From Sulfitobacter sp. SK011 (GTDB taxonomy: Bacteria > Pseudomonadota > Alphaproteobacteria > Rhodobacterales > Rhodobacteraceae), in NCBI RefSeq assembly GCF_003352065.1, contig NZ_CP025803.1, positions 1,178,001 through 1,242,000 on the forward strand: a DNA stretch of 64,000 nt, written 5' to 3'. The notes beneath the pieces were generated by a model. That model was not told the DNA's origin. It was given only the letters and a program-made list of their open reading frames with translations, and searched no databases. Positions 8,936-18,621 of this stretch are shown piece after piece. Made by a program: the position numbers and the translations under genes. Each line of letters starts with the position of its first letter. Position 1 is the stretch's first letter.

Positions 8936-9166
8936 CTAAGGCTTGCTGCGGTAGATGCCTTCGGGCAGGTTGAGGGCGTCCGTCAACTCGCGCAACTGAG
9001 CGGGTGACAGGGTGATCTTTTTGATCTGATCGGTGCGCGGATCCCATTGCTCAAAGGTGATCTCGCTTGCAAAGGCATGCACAGTCACATCCTCTCGCAA
9101 TGGGGCGTCGCCTTCGTCAATCAAAGTGATCACAGTCGCGTCAAATTCGTGTTCGATGGTAAACAT
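8936..9166 (-). CDS. Small conserved protein of unknown function
   Basis: A 76-residue acidic protein that I do not recognise by name. It looks real: it sits 12 bp upstream of the aminotransferase gene on the same strand, has balanced composition, and reads through as a compact alternating pattern (MFTIEHEFDATVITLIDEG ... LSPAQLRELTDALNLPEGIY). No membrane segment, signal peptide or cysteines are seen. The C-terminal part looks like a helical domain. A role linked to the aminotransferase is only a guess from position. Confidence 0.65.
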   Translation of the reverse strand: MFTIEHEFDATVITLIDEGDAPLREDVTVHAFASEITFEQWDPRTDQIKKITLSPAQLRELTDALNLPEGIYRSKP

Positions 9167-9293
9167 AACCTAAACCTGTTCTTTTCAGCGGATCATTGCA
9201 AGGATCGGATTCAAAGTGCTGTGATCGGGCTGGTCCTCGCGCGCGAGCGTGCTAAAACACACCAAAGAGCAGGCGCAGCCCAGAGGAACAGAA

Positions 9294-10022
9294 ATGAGAA
9301 TTACCAAAGCCCTTGGAACAATCGCGGCGGTCGCCTTTTTGGCAGCCTGCGAAGTCACCACTGTTGGGCCGGGTCCGTCAGGCCCCGTTGGCCCGGCTGC
9401 TGCCCCGCAGTCAAGGACCGGAACGCTTTCCGCCTCGCAAGCGGCGCGCAGTTTTGTGAATGTCGTCAATACTCTTGAACCCGTGGCCGAACGCGAATGC
9501 CGCGCGCGCACGGCTGGGGTGAACTGCAATTTCAACATCGTTGTTGATGACCGCCCCGGGCAGCCTGCGAATGCCTTCCAGACATTGGACAAACAGGGCC
9601 GCCCCATTGTGGCCTTTACGCTTGCCCTGATCGCCGATGCGCGCAATGAGGACGAACTGGCATTTGTGCTGGGTCATGAAACGGCGCACCACATTGCAGG
9701 TCACATCGGCCGCCAGCAGCAGAATGCTGTTGCGGGCGCTGTCGTCGCAGGTGGTCTGGCGGTTTTGCTGGGCGGTGACAGCAGTGCCATTGAGGCCGCT
9801 CAGCGCACGGGTGCCCAGGTTGGCGCGCGCAGCTATTCCAAGAATTTTGAACTTGAGGCCGACGCGCTGGGCACGGTGATTACCAAGCGGGCGGGATATG
9901 ACCCGGTGCGCGGCGCGCAGTTCTTTGCGCGCATCCCTGATCCGGGCGACAGATTTTTGGGAACGCATCCACCCAATGCATCGCGGCTCGATACCGTGCG
10001 CCGGACGGCTGCTGGTCTTTAG
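9294..10022 (+). CDS. M48-family metallopeptidase lipoprotein
   Basis: Zinc endopeptidase of 242 residues that is probably anchored to the outer membrane or facing the periplasm. The N-terminus carries a lipoprotein signal peptide with lipobox LAAC (AAVAFLAAC). The zinc motif HETAH is at residues 128-132, within VLGHETAHHIAGH, and the third ligand is expected in FELEADALG (about residue 188). This matches the short M48 (BepA/LoiP-like) proteases involved in envelope quality control. The ATG at 9294 is chosen because GAGGAACAG precedes it and it yields the signal peptide. It is transcribed away from the aminotransferase group. Confidence 0.9.
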   Translation: MRITKALGTIAAVAFLAACEVTTVGPGPSGPVGPAAAPQSRTGTLSASQAARSFVNVVNTLEPVAERECRARTAGVNCNFNIVVDDRPGQPANAFQTLDKQGRPIVAFTLALIADARNEDELAFVLGHETAHHIAGHIGRQQQNAVAGAVVAGGLAVLLGGDSSAIEAAQRTGAQVGARSYSKNFELEADALGTVITKRAGYDPVRGAQFFARIPDPGDRFLGTHPPNASRLDTVRRTAAGL

Positions 10023-10303
10023 ATCGGTTTCGGCGGCGGCTTGGTTAGATCGAGGGCGATGCCGATTGGCGACATCAAGACCCAAAAGGTCTGGATCAAT
10101 GGTTCGGCGAGATTGAAGCTGACGGTAGGACTGATCAAAACACAATCGGAAGCGGTAGGACTAAGCGAGAAAAACTGCAGAGAATGGCCGCTCGGCACCC
10201 GCGTGGATATTGGGCGCGTTAGGCAGATGTTCAGAGATCGCCTATGGCGGAAAACCTTGGCTAAGCGCACGTTTTTAGGTCACGGCGGGGCTCAGAGGCA
10301 GAT

Positions 10304-10666
10304 ATGTCAGCGTTGATCAAACTGGGTCATGTCCTGTCTGACCGGGGATCTAAATACGCGGTTTCGGGTGGACTTGTGCAGGACCGCGCGGGCGTTGATA
10401 CGGCGCTTAAGACGCTGAAAAGAGACAAATCATACGCCAAAGCGACCCACAATACATGGGCGGTTCTACTGTCGACGTCCGGCGCGCTTAAGGGCGATGA
10501 TGGCGAGGCGGGCGCGGGGATGGTGATTGTGCGCATGCTGGAACGCGAGGCACTGCATGATCATCTGATCATTGTGACGCGATGGTTTGGCGGCAAGCAT
10601 TTAGGTGGGGATCGGTTTCGCCATGTGCAGACCTGCGTGCGGATGTATCTTGATCAGGTGGTCTGA
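10304..10666 (+). CDS. IMPACT/YigZ (UPF0029) N-terminal-domain protein
   Basis: A 120-residue protein containing only the IMPACT N-terminal domain. The motif VTRWFGGKHLGGDRFRHVQ is diagnostic, and the conserved SKYAVSGG-HNTWAV-DDGEAGAG positions can be followed. In E. coli YigZ and eukaryotic IMPACT this domain is fused to a second domain; here that domain is absent, giving a protein little over half the length of YigZ (about 200). Its function is poorly known and has been linked to translation control. A GAGGCAGAT element precedes the ATG. The 3' end overlaps the convergent hemolysin III-like gene by 13 bp. The 281 bp upstream hold no gene I can support. Confidence 0.82.
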   Translation: MSALIKLGHVLSDRGSKYAVSGGLVQDRAGVDTALKTLKRDKSYAKATHNTWAVLLSTSGALKGDDGEAGAGMVIVRMLEREALHDHLIIVTRWFGGKHLGGDRFRHVQTCVRMYLDQVV

Positions 10667-11283
10667 ACACTGAGGCTGATAGCCGAAAAAATGCAGATTG
10701 AGGCGATCAGGACAAACACATGCCAGATCGCATTTTGATAGGGCATTCCGTCACGTTTGTAGATGATCGTGCCGACAGAATAGGTCAGCCCGCCAATGCC
10801 GATCAATGCAACGGCCATGCCCGGCAACTTGTCCAGCATCGGCCAGACCAGCAGCACGGACAGCCACCCCATACCAAGATAAAGCGCCAGTGAACCACGC
10901 GCATCGGTGCGCCAAAAGAACAGTTTTGCAATGGCGCCAAGCACCGCTATGATCCAGACAACCGCAAGGATACCGTAAGCAAAGCCGGTGCCAATGATCA
11001 TCACAAGTGGGGTATAAGTCCCTGCTATCTTGAAATAAATTGCCGCGTGATCAATCCGGCCCAACAGGGCGCGGGGCTGATCAAACGGCATCAGGTGATA
11101 GACCGCAGAGGCGGCAAAGGCAAAAATCATGCAGCCCGCATAGATCGCCGTGGCGACCGTGGGCGCGTTCGTGCCCGCAGCTTGCACCAGCAACAAAAAA
11201 CTTGCCGGAATGGCAAACGCCAATCCCGCGAAATGCACGGTGCCGTCGGCCAAAGTTTCAGCTGGGGTCGTAGGGTAGGGCAT
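10654..11283 (-). CDS. Hemolysin III / PAQR-type seven-helix membrane protein
   Basis: Integral membrane protein of 209 residues, the normal length for the YqfA/hemolysin III group of the PAQR superfamily. Seven hydrophobic helices can be counted. The conserved metal-site residues are visible as SAVYHLM, RIDHAAIYFKIAGTYTP and a C-terminal NAIWHVFVL histidine. Related proteins affect membrane energetics and lipid homeostasis; a haemolytic role is not implied. It overlaps the IMPACT gene end-to-end on the opposite strand. Confidence 0.9.
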   Translation of the reverse strand: MPYPTTPAETLADGTVHFAGLAFAIPASFLLLVQAAGTNAPTVATAIYAGCMIFAFAASAVYHLMPFDQPRALLGRIDHAAIYFKIAGTYTPLVMIIGTGFAYGILAVVWIIAVLGAIAKLFFWRTDARGSLALYLGMGWLSVLLVWPMLDKLPGMAVALIGIGGLTYSVGTIIYKRDGMPYQNAIWHVFVLIASICIFSAISLSVQTT

Positions 11284-11354
11284 GACCAGATGCTAGCACC
11301 AGATGGTTAAGAGACCATGCATGACTTAGCGTCAGTAAAACGTCGGTGCCTGGA

Positions 11355-11723
11355 TCAGCGCGGTTTGTTGCCATCAATCCACCGCGACATCAGGGTTCTG
11401 TCGTGAAAACACTCGCGCGGCACGTCGCGGCGTTTGAGCCGGGCAATGCGTTCGGCAAAGGCGACCTGCTTGGACGACGGATAATTGTCGAACTTGCCCT
11501 TGGGCGCGGGGGCCTTGTGCGCGTCGATCCATGCCGACAATTTGGCACGGTCCTGTGTGATCCCCTGTGGCAGGGCCCTGTGGGATTTCGCGGCCAGAAT
11601 ACGGGCGTAGGCGATCTGTTTTTCCGTGGCGGCCAATGGCTGCGTCAGCGGCAGATCGTGCTGCACAGGTGTGGCCCCTTGGGCGGGGGTAAAGATGCCG
11701 GGAAACTGGGGTTGAAAGGACAT
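11355..11723 (-). CDS. Unrecognised 122-residue protein with two 38-residue internal repeats
   Basis: I do not recognise this protein. From the ATG at 11723 it has an unstructured first 30 residues and then two similar units, residues 33-70 and 83-120. Each begins T/S-x-KQ-I/V-A-Y/F-A, followed by a basic helix, and ends DR-x-x-S-x-WID-x-x-K. The units are joined by APAPKGKFDNYPS. A protein made of a duplicated basic helical module could bind nucleic acid, but that is inference. An in-frame extension to 11843 looks non-coding and crosses an AT-rich stretch (11741-11775), a likely promoter zone. Confidence 0.6.
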   Translation of the reverse strand: MSFQPQFPGIFTPAQGATPVQHDLPLTQPLAATEKQIAYARILAAKSHRALPQGITQDRAKLSAWIDAHKAPAPKGKFDNYPSSKQVAFAERIARLKRRDVPRECFHDRTLMSRWIDGNKPR

Positions 11724-11988
11724 GACAGCGTTCCTTGTTCTCATATTGTTAATATATAGAACATATAGGGAACATTTGCAAGAGGAAGGATGAACCTGTT
11801 CTGCTCTACCTACCAGATGTGGGGTGCCGGGCGGTTCCTGCAACTACATGAGCGGATATTGGCTTAGGTTTTGCAGATTCTAACGCTTCAGTTTGTGCAC
11901 GTGACACAGGCTGCGCCCAACTGCCCGCAGGAATGGGTGCTGTGCCGACTTTGCCCCCGTTCAACGAGACAGAAATCAAGCACCGTTT

Positions 11989-12456
11989 CTAGTTCTTTGG
12001 GATGTTGACCGTCCCAGTAATGTGCGACTGCCTCAATGGCATTGCCTTGTACATAATTTCGGCACCTGTCGTAGCGATCCCTTGGCCTGTCATTCCGTCG
12101 AACTTTCCAGTTCCGCCGACAATAGACCAATCGTTCGCTTTGCCTTGTTCCCCCGCTTTCCAACGCATGGTGAATGTGTCTTCCCCCTCTCCGAACACAC
12201 AGACGCCCTGTATAGAGTTTTCGCCGTTTTGCGCACCGAAGCCCCCTCCAACACAACGCGCAGGCCCTTCTTCCAATGGGCCTTCAACAACTTCAAAGTA
12301 GCCTCGGTTGTCCTGCATAAAATATACACTGTCCGACAGCTGGAAGTATTCCTGATTGAGCGGATAGATATTGTTGATCTCGATACGTTCCTCGGCAAAA
12401 GCCGGACTTGCGGTCAAAAAACCTACGAGAGCTATGTTGAAAACGGAAGGTTTCAT
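11989..12456 (-). CDS. Secreted protein of unknown function, beta-rich
   Basis: A 155-residue protein with a clear Sec signal peptide (MKPSVFNIALVGFLTASPAFAEE). The ATG at 12456 follows AGGAGAAATTC, a good ribosome site. The mature part is rich in glycine and aromatics. It ends with IVGGTGKFDGMTGQGIATTG, which resembles the glycine-rich turn of allene-oxide-cyclase/dirigent-like beta-barrels; that link is tentative. Two cysteines (CVGGGFG and GVCVFGEG) could form a disulfide. The gene and its upstream flank are more AT-rich than the neighbours, a possible sign of recent acquisition. Confidence 0.6.
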   Translation of the reverse strand: MKPSVFNIALVGFLTASPAFAEERIEINNIYPLNQEYFQLSDSVYFMQDNRGYFEVVEGPLEEGPARCVGGGFGAQNGENSIQGVCVFGEGEDTFTMRWKAGEQGKANDWSIVGGTGKFDGMTGQGIATTGAEIMYKAMPLRQSHITGTVNIPKN

Positions 12457-12774
12457 GAATTTCTCCTGACCATTTGTTGAACTGTACATAAAGATTGATC
12501 GGTTCAAATGATTTATTTTCCGGCTTTTCGCATGAAGAGCGTCGAAATCAGTGGTCACTGGCAATGATTGATATGGAACACGATGGGTTCATAGCTGCCG
12601 TCGAAAAATACCCCGACCCGGAATCAAGCCCCACGGGCTGGCGTTTTGGTGAGGCTGAGTGTTTCGTTTTTGGGTCGCGATGTGTTTGGCGACCATAAAG
12701 TGGTCGTCACGAAGGGCAGAATCGCCATGCCCCGGTCCGGCGCTGCCCGGCTTACGCGCTGGCTTTGGTTGAGC
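12457..12774. other. 318-bp gene-free stretch between the secreted protein gene and rimO
   Basis: No convincing gene on either strand. The first 100 bp, next to the secreted-protein start, are AT-rich and probably hold its promoter. The rest is of average composition and lies beyond the 3' end of rimO. Short frames here give proline- and arginine-rich peptides with no recognisable pattern. Confidence 0.5.
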
Positions 12775-14157
12775 TTAGTCGGCGGAGGCGACCCGCCCCC
12801 ACAAATCATACTCACCCGCTTCCTCAACCTCGACCGTCACAATATCGCCAACCGACAAGCCCTCGAACCCTTCATCAATGAACAGGTTGCCGTCGATTTC
12901 GGGCGCGTCGGCCTTGGTGCGGCAGGTGGCGGCGTCTTCGTCGATCTCGTCGATGATCACATCCATACGGGTGCCGACTTTGGCGGCGAGTTTCGCTTCG
13001 GAAATGCTTTGGGCCTTTTCCATGAAGCGATCCCAGCGGTCTTGTTTGACCTCAGGTGCCACATGATCGGGCAGGGCGTTTGACCGCGCGCCGTCGACGT
13101 TTTCGTACTGAAAGCATCCGACCCGGTCCAACTGCGCCTCATCCATCCAATTGAGCAGGGTCTGAAATTCCGCCTCCGTCTCGCCGGGATAGCCAACGAT
13201 GAAGGTCGAGCGCAGGGTGATGTCGGGGCAGACATCGCGCCATGCGGCGATTTCATCGAGGGTTTTCGAAGCCGCCGCCGGACGGGCCATGCGTTTGAGG
13301 ACATCGGGGTGTGCGTGTTGGAAGGGGATGTCGAGGTAGGGCAGTACCAAGCCGTCGGCCATCAGCGGGATCAGGTTGCGCACATGTGGGTAGGGATAGA
13401 CGTAGTGCAGCCTGATCCACGCGCCCAAAGACCCCAAATCCCGCGCCAGATCGGTGATGTGGGCGCGGTGGCCGCGATCCTCGGCGTGTTTGATATCGAC
13501 GCCGTAGGCCGATGTATCCTGAGAGATGACCAGCAGTTCCTTGACGCCATTTTCCACCAGCTTTTCCGCCTCGCGCAGCACCGCATGGGCCGGGCGCGAT
13601 TGCAGGCGGCCGCGCATGTCGGGGATGATGCAGAATTTGCACTTGTGGTTACAGCCTTCCGAGATTTTCAGGTAGCTGTAGTGGCGCGGTGTCAGGCTGA
13701 CCGCCTGGGCAGGCAACAGGTCAATGAATGGGTCGGGGCTGGGCGGTACGGCTTTGTGCACGGCATCCAGAACCTGCTCATATTGGTGGGGTCCTGTGAC
13801 AGCCAGAATGCGGGGGTGGTGTTCGCGGATGTAGTCGGGTTCAGCGCCAAGGCAGCCGGTGACGATGACGCGGCCATTTTCGGTCAATGCTTCACCGATG
13901 GCATCCAGCGATTCCGCCTTGGCCGAATCCAGAAAACCGCAGGTGTTGACGATGACCGCATCCGCGCCCGCATAGTCTGGGGACACGCCGTATCCTTCGG
14001 CCCGGAGCCGGGTCAGAATACGCTCACTGTCGACCAATGCCTTGGGGCAACCCAGCGATACCATCCCGATGGTGGGCTGGCCGGGGCGGGACGGGTTCGT
14101 GATCTGCATCTTTGGTGCAAGATCGGGGCGTAAATTAGGTGGGTTTGTGCTCATCAT
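12775..14157 (-). CDS. rimO: Ribosomal protein S12 methylthiotransferase RimO
   Basis: Radical-SAM enzyme that methylthiolates the conserved aspartate of ribosomal protein S12. It has 460 residues, the normal length. Order of domains: the N-terminal UPF0004 domain ([16 protein letters not shown], then [14 protein letters not shown] and VTGCLG, giving the three cluster cysteines), the radical-SAM core with CNHKCKFC at about residues 165-172, and a C-terminal TRAM domain. KALVDSE distinguishes RimO from MiaB, which has KMNVYDSE-like sequence. Two tandem ATGs (14157, 14154) are possible starts. It is divergent from the AsmA gene, 62 bp away. Confidence 0.95.
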   Translation of the reverse strand: MMSTNPPNLRPDLAPKMQITNPSRPGQPTIGMVSLGCPKALVDSERILTRLRAEGYGVSPDYAGADAVIVNTCGFLDSAKAESLDAIGEALTENGRVIVTGCLGAEPDYIREHHPRILAVTGPHQYEQVLDAVHKAVPPSPDPFIDLLPAQAVSLTPRHYSYLKISEGCNHKCKFCIIPDMRGRLQSRPAHAVLREAEKLVENGVKELLVISQDTSAYGVDIKHAEDRGHRAHITDLARDLGSLGAWIRLHYVYPYPHVRNLIPLMADGLVLPYLDIPFQHAHPDVLKRMARPAAASKTLDEIAAWRDVCPDITLRSTFIVGYPGETEAEFQTLLNWMDEAQLDRVGCFQYENVDGARSNALPDHVAPEVKQDRWDRFMEKAQSISEAKLAAKVGTRMDVIIDEIDEDAATCRTKADAPEIDGNLFIDEGFEGLSVGDIVTVEVEEAGEYDLWGRVASAD

Positions 14158-14219
14158 TTGCGCTATAAGCCAAGCAAAGGGTCTGGGAAAGGCCCAGCAA
14201 CAGGCGAGGAGTGTTGGCG

Positions 14220-16178
14220 ATGAAATGGATCATGCGGTTATTGGGTGTGCTGCTGCTGATTGTGGTGGTGGCCGTGGGGTCTCTGTTTCTTTTGCCAAAG
14301 GACCGGATTGCCAAGATTGCAGCGGATCAATTGCGCAAGGTGACCGGGCGCGAGGTGTCGATCAGTGGCGATGTGTCGATGACGTTCTGGCCTGTGTTGG
14401 GCGTGACCGCCGGACAGTTGGAAGTTGGCAACGCCGATTGGGCCAAAGACGGCGCGATGCTCAGCACCTCGAATGCGTCGATTGGGGTGGATGCCTGGTC
14501 TTTGCTGGGGGGCGAGATCAAGATCACCAATATTGAAGCGCAAAGCCCGACAATCCGGCTGGAGCAGCGCCGCGATGGCCGTGCCTCCTGGCAGTTTACC
14601 GATGGCACGGGTGAGGCGCAGATTGAGACCGAGACATCACCCGCCCGCAAAGCCAAGGCCGTCACAATTCAACAGCTGAAAATCACTGATGCGACGTTGA
14701 TCTATGATGCCGAAGGCGCTGATCTGGTATCCTATCAGGGGGTTGATCTGTCCCTGGACTGGCCCGAAAGCACCGGGCCTGCGGATATTGTCGCGTCATT
14801 ACGTCCGGCGCGCGACAAGGTGACGGTTGAGGCGACGATCGACGGCTTTGCCAGTTTCCTGACAGGCGCGGTGCAGCCGATCCGTGCCCGGCTGAGCGCA
14901 AAGGGCGGCGGTGTCACGCTGACCGGGCGGGGATCGCTTAACGGGGCCGTGGCGGGCGATATGTGGTTCAAAACCAGCGACACAGGCGCGTTTCTGGGTG
15001 AGTTGGGATTGGGCGATGTGACTTTGCCCGCGAATTTGGGCCGCAAGGCGGATATCAAGGCGCAGGTGACGCTGACGCCTGACAGGCGGCTGGCGCTGCG
15101 CGAGCTGGTGGCGGATCTGGGCGGCAACACCCTGCGCGGCGCGGCGGATGTGACCCTCAATGGCGTGCCGCAGGTCAATGCAACGCTGAGCGCAGGCACC
15201 CTTGATCTGACGTCGCTGAGCGGGGACGACAATGCGCAATCCAGCGCAGGCGGCAGCAGTACCGGCCAAGGCAGCGGTGGCATCGACGGCTGGTCAAAAG
15301 CGCCGATTGATGCCGGGGGTCTTGCCAGCTTCAACGGTGCCATTGCATTGCAGGCCGATAGCATTGATCTGGGTGCGCTCAAACTGGGAGCCACCCGCAG
15401 TTTGCTGACCAATGATCGGTCGCGGATGGTGTTCGAGCTTCGCGACGTGGCGGCCTATGGCGGCAAATTTGCTGGCGAATTTGTGATGAACAACCGCAAT
15501 GGATTGTCCGTCGGTGGCAGCTTGAAAGCATTGGGCGTCGAGATGCAGCCCCTGCTGAGAGATACCGCCGATCTGACCCGGTTCAGCGGCAAAGGCGACG
15601 CCGAGGTTTCGTTCCTGGGTGCCGGCGGCACTGTGGATGCCATCATGCGCTCGCTCAGGGGCAATGGTGCAATCAAGGTGGGGCGTGGCGCGATTGAAGG
15701 GATCGACCTTGATAAGCTGCTTGGATCATTTGATGTCGAAGGGGGCACTACGGTGTTCGATTCCCTTGTTGCAAATTTCGTGATTGAGGCTGGTGTCCTG
15801 CGCAATGATGACCTGCTGATGCTGCTGCCCAACTTTAATGCCACGGGTTCCGGTCAGATCAATATTGGCGCGCAGACGTTGGATTATACGGTCGTGCCCA
15901 AGGCTTTGCGCGTGAACGGCGCGCGCGGGCTGGCGGTGCCGGTGCGGATATCCGGGCCATGGGCGGATCCGACGATCAGGCCGGATTTGAAAGCGGCCAT
16001 TGACCTGAATTTCAACGCTGAGAAAAAAGAGGCCGAAGAGCGGGTCAAACAAAAGCTGCAAGAAAAATTGCAGGATGAACTGGGCACCATACAGCAGGAT
16101 GGTCAATCGGTTGAGGATGCGGTCAAGGACCAGCTTGAGGACAAGCTGAAGCGCGAGTTGCTCAAGATATTTGACTGA
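14220..16178 (+). CDS. AsmA family protein
   Basis: Large periplasmic protein of 652 residues anchored by one N-terminal helix ([21 protein letters not shown]). The N-terminal AsmA domain ([21 protein letters not shown]) and the C-terminal AsmA_2 region (about residues 470-600, including [19 protein letters not shown]) are evident. AsmA/TamB-like proteins are thought to bridge the envelope and move phospholipids. A serine/glycine-rich linker lies near residue 345. The C-terminus is a long charged helix rich in K, E and Q. The ATG at 14220 follows GAGGAG; a GTG at 14211 is a less likely start. Confidence 0.9.
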   Translation: MKWIMRLLGVLLLIVVVAVGSLFLLPKDRIAKIAADQLRKVTGREVSISGDVSMTFWPVLGVTAGQLEVGNADWAKDGAMLSTSNASIGVDAWSLLGGEIKITNIEAQSPTIRLEQRRDGRASWQFTDGTGEAQIETETSPARKAKAVTIQQLKITDATLIYDAEGADLVSYQGVDLSLDWPESTGPADIVASLRPARDKVTVEATIDGFASFLTGAVQPIRARLSAKGGGVTLTGRGSLNGAVAGDMWFKTSDTGAFLGELGLGDVTLPANLGRKADIKAQVTLTPDRRLALRELVADLGGNTLRGAADVTLNGVPQVNATLSAGTLDLTSLSGDDNAQSSAGGSSTGQGSGGIDGWSKAPIDAGGLASFNGAIALQADSIDLGALKLGATRSLLTNDRSRMVFELRDVAAYGGKFAGEFVMNNRNGLSVGGSLKALGVEMQPLLRDTADLTRFSGKGDAEVSFLGAGGTVDAIMRSLRGNGAIKVGRGAIEGIDLDKLLGSFDVEGGTTVFDSLVANFVIEAGVLRNDDLLMLLPNFNATGSGQINIGAQTLDYTVVPKALRVNGARGLAVPVRISGPWADPTIRPDLKAAIDLNFNAEKKEAEERVKQKLQEKLQDELGTIQQDGQSVEDAVKDQLEDKLKRELLKIFD

Positions 16179-16284
16179 CAGTATATCGGGGCGATTGTGC
16201 GCGAGCCTTTCGCAAAACTCTTGGCTTTCGCAGGCCGTGATGCTGGGGTAAACGGGGCAGGAACCCGTGACAGGAGCGTGCCCA

Positions 16285-17517
16285 ATGGCCAACGATCTTT
16301 TTAACACTTTCATGAATGGTCCCGATGAAAATGGCCGTTTTGGCGATTTCGGCGGGCGGTTTGTCTCTGAGACGCTGATGCCGCTGATCCTTGAGCTTGA
16401 GCAGGAATACGAAAAGGCCAAGACCGACGATAGTTTCTGGGCCGAGATGAACCATCTGTGGACCCATTATGTGGGCCGTCCCAGCCCACTTTATTTCGCC
16501 GAACGCCTGACCGATCACCTGGGCGGTGCCAAGGTCTATATGAAGCGTGACGAGCTAAACCACACCGGCGCGCATAAGATCAACAACGTGCTGGGTCAGA
16601 TTATTCTGGCACGGCGCATGGGCAAAAAGCGGATCATTGCGGAAACCGGCGCGGGCCAGCACGGGGTGGCAACGGCCACGGTCTGTGCCAAGTTCGGTTT
16701 GAAATGCGTCGTCTATATGGGCGCGCATGATGTGGAGCGGCAGGCACCGAACGTGTTTCGCATGCGGCTGCTGGGGGCCGAGGTTGTGCCGGTCACATCC
16801 GGACGCGGCACCCTCAAGGACGCGATGAACGACGCGTTGCGTGACTGGGTCACCAACGTGCGTGATACGTTTTACTGCATCGGCACGGTCGCGGGCCCGC
16901 ATCCCTATCCTGCAATGGTGCGCGATTTCCAAAGCATCATTGGCAAGGAAGTGCGCGAACAGATGACCGAAGCTGAGGGGCGTTTCCCCGATACCGTGAT
17001 TGCCGCGATTGGCGGTGGCTCCAACGCGATGGGCCTGTTCTTTCCGTTTCTGGACGACAAAGAGGTCAACATCATTGGCGTGGAGGCGGGCGGCAAGGGC
17101 GTGAATGCCAAGATGGAGCATTGCGCCTCTTTGACTGGCGGGCGGCCCGGCGTGCTGCATGGCAACCGGACCTATCTGCTGCAGGACGATGACGGGCAAA
17201 TCCTTGAGGGGTTCTCGATCTCGGCGGGCCTCGATTATCCCGGTATCGGGCCAGAGCATGCGTGGTTGCACGAAATTGGCCGGGCCAAATACGTGTCGAT
17301 CACCGATGTGGAGGCGCTGGCGGCATTTCAGCTGTCGTGTGAATTGGAGGGGATCATCCCCGCGCTGGAACCGTCCCATGCGCTCGCGCATGTGATGAAG
17401 ATTGCCCCCGATTTGCCAAAGGACCACATCATCTGCATGAACATGTGCGGGCGTGGCGACAAAGACATCTTTACCGTGGCAAAAGCGCTTGGGTTTGAGA
17501 TGGGCGCGTTTGCCTGA
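16285..17517 (+). CDS. trpB: Tryptophan synthase beta chain
   Basis: Catalyses the last step of tryptophan synthesis, indole plus L-serine to L-tryptophan, with PLP. It has 410 residues, normal for TrpB1. The PLP lysine is K98 in HTGAHKINN. The phosphate-binding loop GGGSNAMG and the motif [13 protein letters not shown] are intact. The start at 16285 gives the usual N-terminus MANDLFNTF. No trpA or trpF lies next to it, so the trp genes are dispersed here. It converges with the DUF4893 gene. Confidence 0.97.
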   Translation: MANDLFNTFMNGPDENGRFGDFGGRFVSETLMPLILELEQEYEKAKTDDSFWAEMNHLWTHYVGRPSPLYFAERLTDHLGGAKVYMKRDELNHTGAHKINNVLGQIILARRMGKKRIIAETGAGQHGVATATVCAKFGLKCVVYMGAHDVERQAPNVFRMRLLGAEVVPVTSGRGTLKDAMNDALRDWVTNVRDTFYCIGTVAGPHPYPAMVRDFQSIIGKEVREQMTEAEGRFPDTVIAAIGGGSNAMGLFFPFLDDKEVNIIGVEAGGKGVNAKMEHCASLTGGRPGVLHGNRTYLLQDDDGQILEGFSISAGLDYPGIGPEHAWLHEIGRAKYVSITDVEALAAFQLSCELEGIIPALEPSHALAHVMKIAPDLPKDHIICMNMCGRGDKDIFTVAKALGFEMGAFA

Positions 17518-17526
17518 AGCCCAGGT

Positions 17527-18114
17527 CTAGCGGGTCAGTTCGAGGATATCGAAGTCGCTTTCCACCGCGGGTGAGGGAAACATCAACCGCGCACGTGTGG
17601 GGCTGATCCGTTCAAGAATTGCCACGTCGGTTTGCACGCTGCCGTCCGACCTAAAATCGGGCGGCAGGTCTGCATATGCGGGCGGTGTCACCCCGGCCAC
17701 AAAGCCGACGCCGACATACACAGCGCGGCCATCCCGAAAGGTGACCTTGCCTTTTGTGCGTTGCGATCCGGTGAGTTTTTCAAAGGTAAAACCATCGTTC
17801 TCGATGCCAAACCGACATTTGAACGGGCTATAGACCACCAGTGGCGACAGCCCCCCTAGCTTCATCGTGCGGCAGCTCCAGTCACCGTTGAGTGTTTCAT
17901 CAAAAGCGATCTGGGGCGTGCCAGAAAGCGCTTGGGTCAGGGCGCTGACATCAGCCGGCGCGCCACCTGAAAGAGCCTGCAAAATCGCGCCGCCAGCGGC
18001 TGTGGCAAAGTCGTCAAGCCGCGCAGCATCTTCGGGGCGCAGCGTTGTCTGGGCTGTGGCTGCGGTGCCAAGGACCACACACAGGGCGAGGATCAACCGT
18101 GAGAGCATGTGCAA
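17527..18114 (-). CDS. Exported DUF4893-like protein
   Basis: A 195-residue protein with a signal peptide (LSRLILALCVVLGTAATAQ). The mature protein contains LNGDWSCRTMKLGG and VVYSPFKCRF, the paired-cysteine pattern I associate with DUF4893; no biochemical function is known for this family. A second start at 18108 is equally possible. It converges with trpB, only 9 bp apart. It lies downstream of the DUF2237 gene on the same strand after a 113-bp gap. Confidence 0.72.
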   Translation of the reverse strand: MHMLSRLILALCVVLGTAATAQTTLRPEDAARLDDFATAAGGAILQALSGGAPADVSALTQALSGTPQIAFDETLNGDWSCRTMKLGGLSPLVVYSPFKCRFGIENDGFTFEKLTGSQRTKGKVTFRDGRAVYVGVGFVAGVTPPAYADLPPDFRSDGSVQTDVAILERISPTRARLMFPSPAVESDFDILELTR

Positions 18115-18227
18115 TACCTATCCAGTCAGCCGCAGCAGGATGATCAAGCCACAGACCTGAACCTGGATGCCAAAAGGGCGGGCGAACTGAAAAATGGGTG
18201 TGTCGTTATTCAACATGGCGCGGCTCT

Positions 18228-18614
18228 TTATGCATCGGGGTCAGCGTCAGTTGCATGGGCACGCAAAACCTCAAGCGGGATCACATCAAGCGCGCGCACA
18301 TGGGTCGCGGCCAGATGAACTTGGGGGCCGCACCCTTCGTCGGCGGCCTGTAAAAACCGGCTGGCGCACAGGCACCATGGATCGCCGGGGTTGAGACCCA
18401 CAAAGCCGAATTCAGGGCGCGAGGTGCTCAGGTCGTTGCCGACATATTTCGAATAGGCAAGGAATTCTGCCGTCATCACAGCACAGACAGTATGGCTGCC
18501 CTGATCCTGAACGCAGGTGTTGCAATGGCCGTCGCGAAAGAACCCGGTGACAGGGTCCGTGCCGCAAAGCGCCAGGGGTTCGTTCAGGACATTCAGGCTT
18601 GGATCAGGTGTCAT
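18228..18614 (-). CDS. DUF2237 family protein
   Basis: A 128-residue cytoplasmic protein. LNVLNEPLALCGTDPVTGFFRDGHC and the C-terminal half (GDPWCLCASRF, then VHLAATHVRALDVIPLEVL) are typical of the DUF2237 family, which is widespread in bacteria and has no established function. Seven cysteines, several in pairs (CNTC, CLC), suggest metal or redox chemistry. The start lies 7 bp after the stop of the serine hydrolase gene, so the two are probably cotranscribed. Confidence 0.85.
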   Translation of the reverse strand: MTPDPSLNVLNEPLALCGTDPVTGFFRDGHCNTCVQDQGSHTVCAVMTAEFLAYSKYVGNDLSTSRPEFGFVGLNPGDPWCLCASRFLQAADEGCGPQVHLAATHVRALDVIPLEVLRAHATDADPDA

Positions 18615-18621
18615 GGGGTTC

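Noticed and set aside
10019..10316. Overlapping open frames on both strands between the M48 and IMPACT genes
   Set aside because: Neither has a ribosome site, family motif or believable composition; the leftward one ends in a hydrophobic stretch but nothing recognisable.
12495..12827. Short frames on both strands beside rimO
   Set aside because: Low-complexity, proline/arginine-rich peptides; one overlaps the rimO 3' end in antisense.
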